Positions 56,559 to 57,928 of a DNA stretch of 57,928 nucleotides are shown piece by piece. The notes beneath the pieces are model-generated. The model ran no database searches. It saw only the letters and a list, made by a program, of their open reading frames with translations, and had not been told where the DNA came from. The stretch spans positions 1 through 57,928 of the forward strand of contig JBBHKE010002496.1 in assembly GCA_037447655.1 (NCBI GenBank), read 5' to 3'. A program made the translations under genes and the position numbers. Origin of the DNA: Zygnema cylindricum. Taxonomy: Eukaryota > Streptophyta > Zygnematophyceae > Zygnematales > Zygnemataceae. Numbering within the stretch: position 1 is the stretch's first letter; the number at the start of each line of letters is the position of its first letter.

Positions 56559-57750
56559 AACGGCCCTGGGGTTGAAGGACAGAGGCCCAGTAGCGTTCCT
56601 GTTATGGTCTCATGGAGCCAGCTGTTGCCGGTCTCTTCTTTGCGCCACAGTTGAGTTCCGGAGATGCCTGCGATTGTCCCCCACGTCGACATTCCAGGCT
56701 CCAGAAAGAAAGGTTTGTGCATGATGGGCTTTAGGAGGTTCCATGTCCCACCCCATTACTTCGTCATCGTCTTCGCCCTCCACAGTTTCTTGTTTAAGCT
56801 CCGCTAGCTTCTGTAATATCTCCTGTTTTCTTCGGTGGAGTTTCTACGCGGCCGTCAAAGCTGGGGTCCGGGAGGGAGATCATAATCGAAGTGCTGTCGA
56901 TTCTGCAGCCATGGCTGCCATCTGCTGGCTCTGCTGCTGGATGATTACCCTTGGGGTTAGTCGAGCTTGACCTGTATGCTGTCGTTCAGGGTTCTCCGGG
57001 GTGCGGCGTCCCCAAGGGTAAAGGAGCTGCAGAGGGAGTGGATTCACGGCAGTTTCTCCTTCCCCGGTAAAAAGGGCATATTGCATCATTTCCTTCGGGA
57101 CTCCATTCTTTCGGAAGCACTGCCCTTCCTTGTGACCCATGAAACCGCAAGCCTCACATTTGGAGCCCTTAGTGGTGTATTTGCCCCTCAGCTCATTTGA
57201 GATTTGCGCGTCATCGAATTTTGGAAGTTTTATCTGTCGTAGCAATGCTTGCGACATTTTGGCAGTCTCAGATCGTGGAGTTGGCCGATAATTTTCCTTG
57301 TTAACCGGAGTTTTGTCGTCTGACCCTCCTCCTTGTTTCCTTTCTTGCTGCCTCTTTGTCCTTTCAGCTCTTTCTTCTCCCATTCGTTTTGCTTGAGAGC
57401 TAATTCCTGTTTGAGCTTTCGGGGACATCGCTTCCATCCATGACCTGTTTGTTGACAGTTTAGACAGTTATACAGGAAGACGCGATCATCGACACCCATG
57501 GCGGGTTCGGATCCGCTATCCGCCACCTGTTTTCCCTTGAGCTTCCGCAAAGCCAAGATTCAACTAACTCCTCATTTTCAGGAGGCATTTCTCCGGCAAA
57601 TCCTGCAAAGTTTCCCCGGGTTTTCCTTGTTACTGCCTTTTCTTGGGCCTCTCTATGTACGAAATGATCATAGAGCTTCATGGCGGCCAGGGAGATTTCT
57701 TTGGCGGTGGGATTTGTTGTTTTTGAAGATTTAGTTTTGTGCGTACATGA
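56559..57750 (-). pseudogene. Ty3/gypsy element: gag with two zinc knuckles
   Basis: It is readable in three frames joined by two frameshifts (pieces 57460-57750, 57230-57556 and 56880-57437). There are two CCHC knuckles: CLNCQQTGHGWKRC and CEACGFMGHKEGQC. The last piece is in the same frame as the protease, separated by a TGA (56880-56882, CGA to TGA type), a TAG at 56844-56846 and a TGA near 56600. The N-terminal end is lost where the unclassified repeat begins at about 57744, so no 5' LTR or leader of this element is present in the window. Confidence 0.8.
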
Positions 57751-57928
57751 AATTTGGTGCGCACGCGACGTTTCTTGCGTATACATCTACGTGATATACT
57801 ATGGTGGTTCGAATGGATTTGTGGATTGGGGGGTAATTGTACGGATGAATTTAAAGTGACGTAAATGACAAATTAAGTGGCGCGGAATGCGTAATAGAAA
57901 TGGACGGCGGATCGCGAAGCGATCCGAC
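57744..57928 (+). repeat. Unclassified repeat, second copy, runs off the window
   Basis: It matches 38699-38905 in order and orientation (gcgcacgcgacgttt, ggttcgaatggatt, aatggacggcggatcgcgaa), with small indels. Its right end is outside the window. Confidence 0.7.

Noticed and set aside
1-57928. CRISPR arrays, rRNA and functional tRNA genes
   Set aside because: There are no regularly spaced repeats and no rRNA-like sequence. The tRNA-like segments are confined to LTRs and lack a proper anticodon arm.

Overview
This window is eukaryotic nuclear DNA, most likely from a streptophyte (a plant or a charophyte alga). Its genes have GT-AG introns, and it carries a plant-type DUF674 gene and an LRR plus WD40 gene whose motif order matches a conserved plant protein (DHU1-like). 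The rest is dense with Ty1/copia and Ty3/gypsy retroelements and MITEs. A DNA-methyltransferase-bearing gypsy element would fit a charophyte, but the species is an inference. The sequence is draft: there is an N gap at 31634-32360.

Region 1 (1-4330) holds three minus-strand copies of a DUF674-family gene. Only the third (3051-4233, three exons, 282 aa) is intact. The other two have lost their start codon, a donor site or coding segments. Region 2 (4330-15010) has no host gene that I can support. It is a nest of short DNA transposons: three hAT-type elements with 8-bp target duplications, TA-flanked elements sharing one terminal repeat, a TTA-flanked Harbinger-type element inside one of them, and a long inverted-repeat element.

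Region 3 (15669-27846) is the main host gene. Eleven plus-strand exons join in frame into 1465 codons. They encode an N-terminal leucine-rich-repeat part, a long low-complexity middle and a C-terminal WD40 propeller with a WDxR motif, the signature of substrate receptors for DDB1-CUL4 ubiquitin ligases. Region 4 (29690-31036, minus) is a spliced, probably partial gene for a beta-propeller-like protein. Just beyond it at 31147 lies a sequence with the exact form of a group II intron domain V.

Region 5 (35780-57928) is a nest of retrotransposons. A solo LTR (E) and a relic copia element (C) are followed by relic D. D is split by copia A (41043-47528, minus, duplication GAGTG). Next comes a Ty3/gypsy element on the minus strand, split by copia B (49200-55400, plus, duplication TAATC). 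The gypsy element encodes gag zinc knuckles, an aspartic protease, a complete-looking C5 DNA methyltransferase (48070-49167) and the beginning of the reverse transcriptase in one reading frame. This methyltransferase-carrying retroelement is the most notable content. The copia family also has an unusual primer-binding site that matches the anticodon arm of initiator tRNA-Met and contains the gag start codon. Its LTRs carry antisense tRNA-like sequences.
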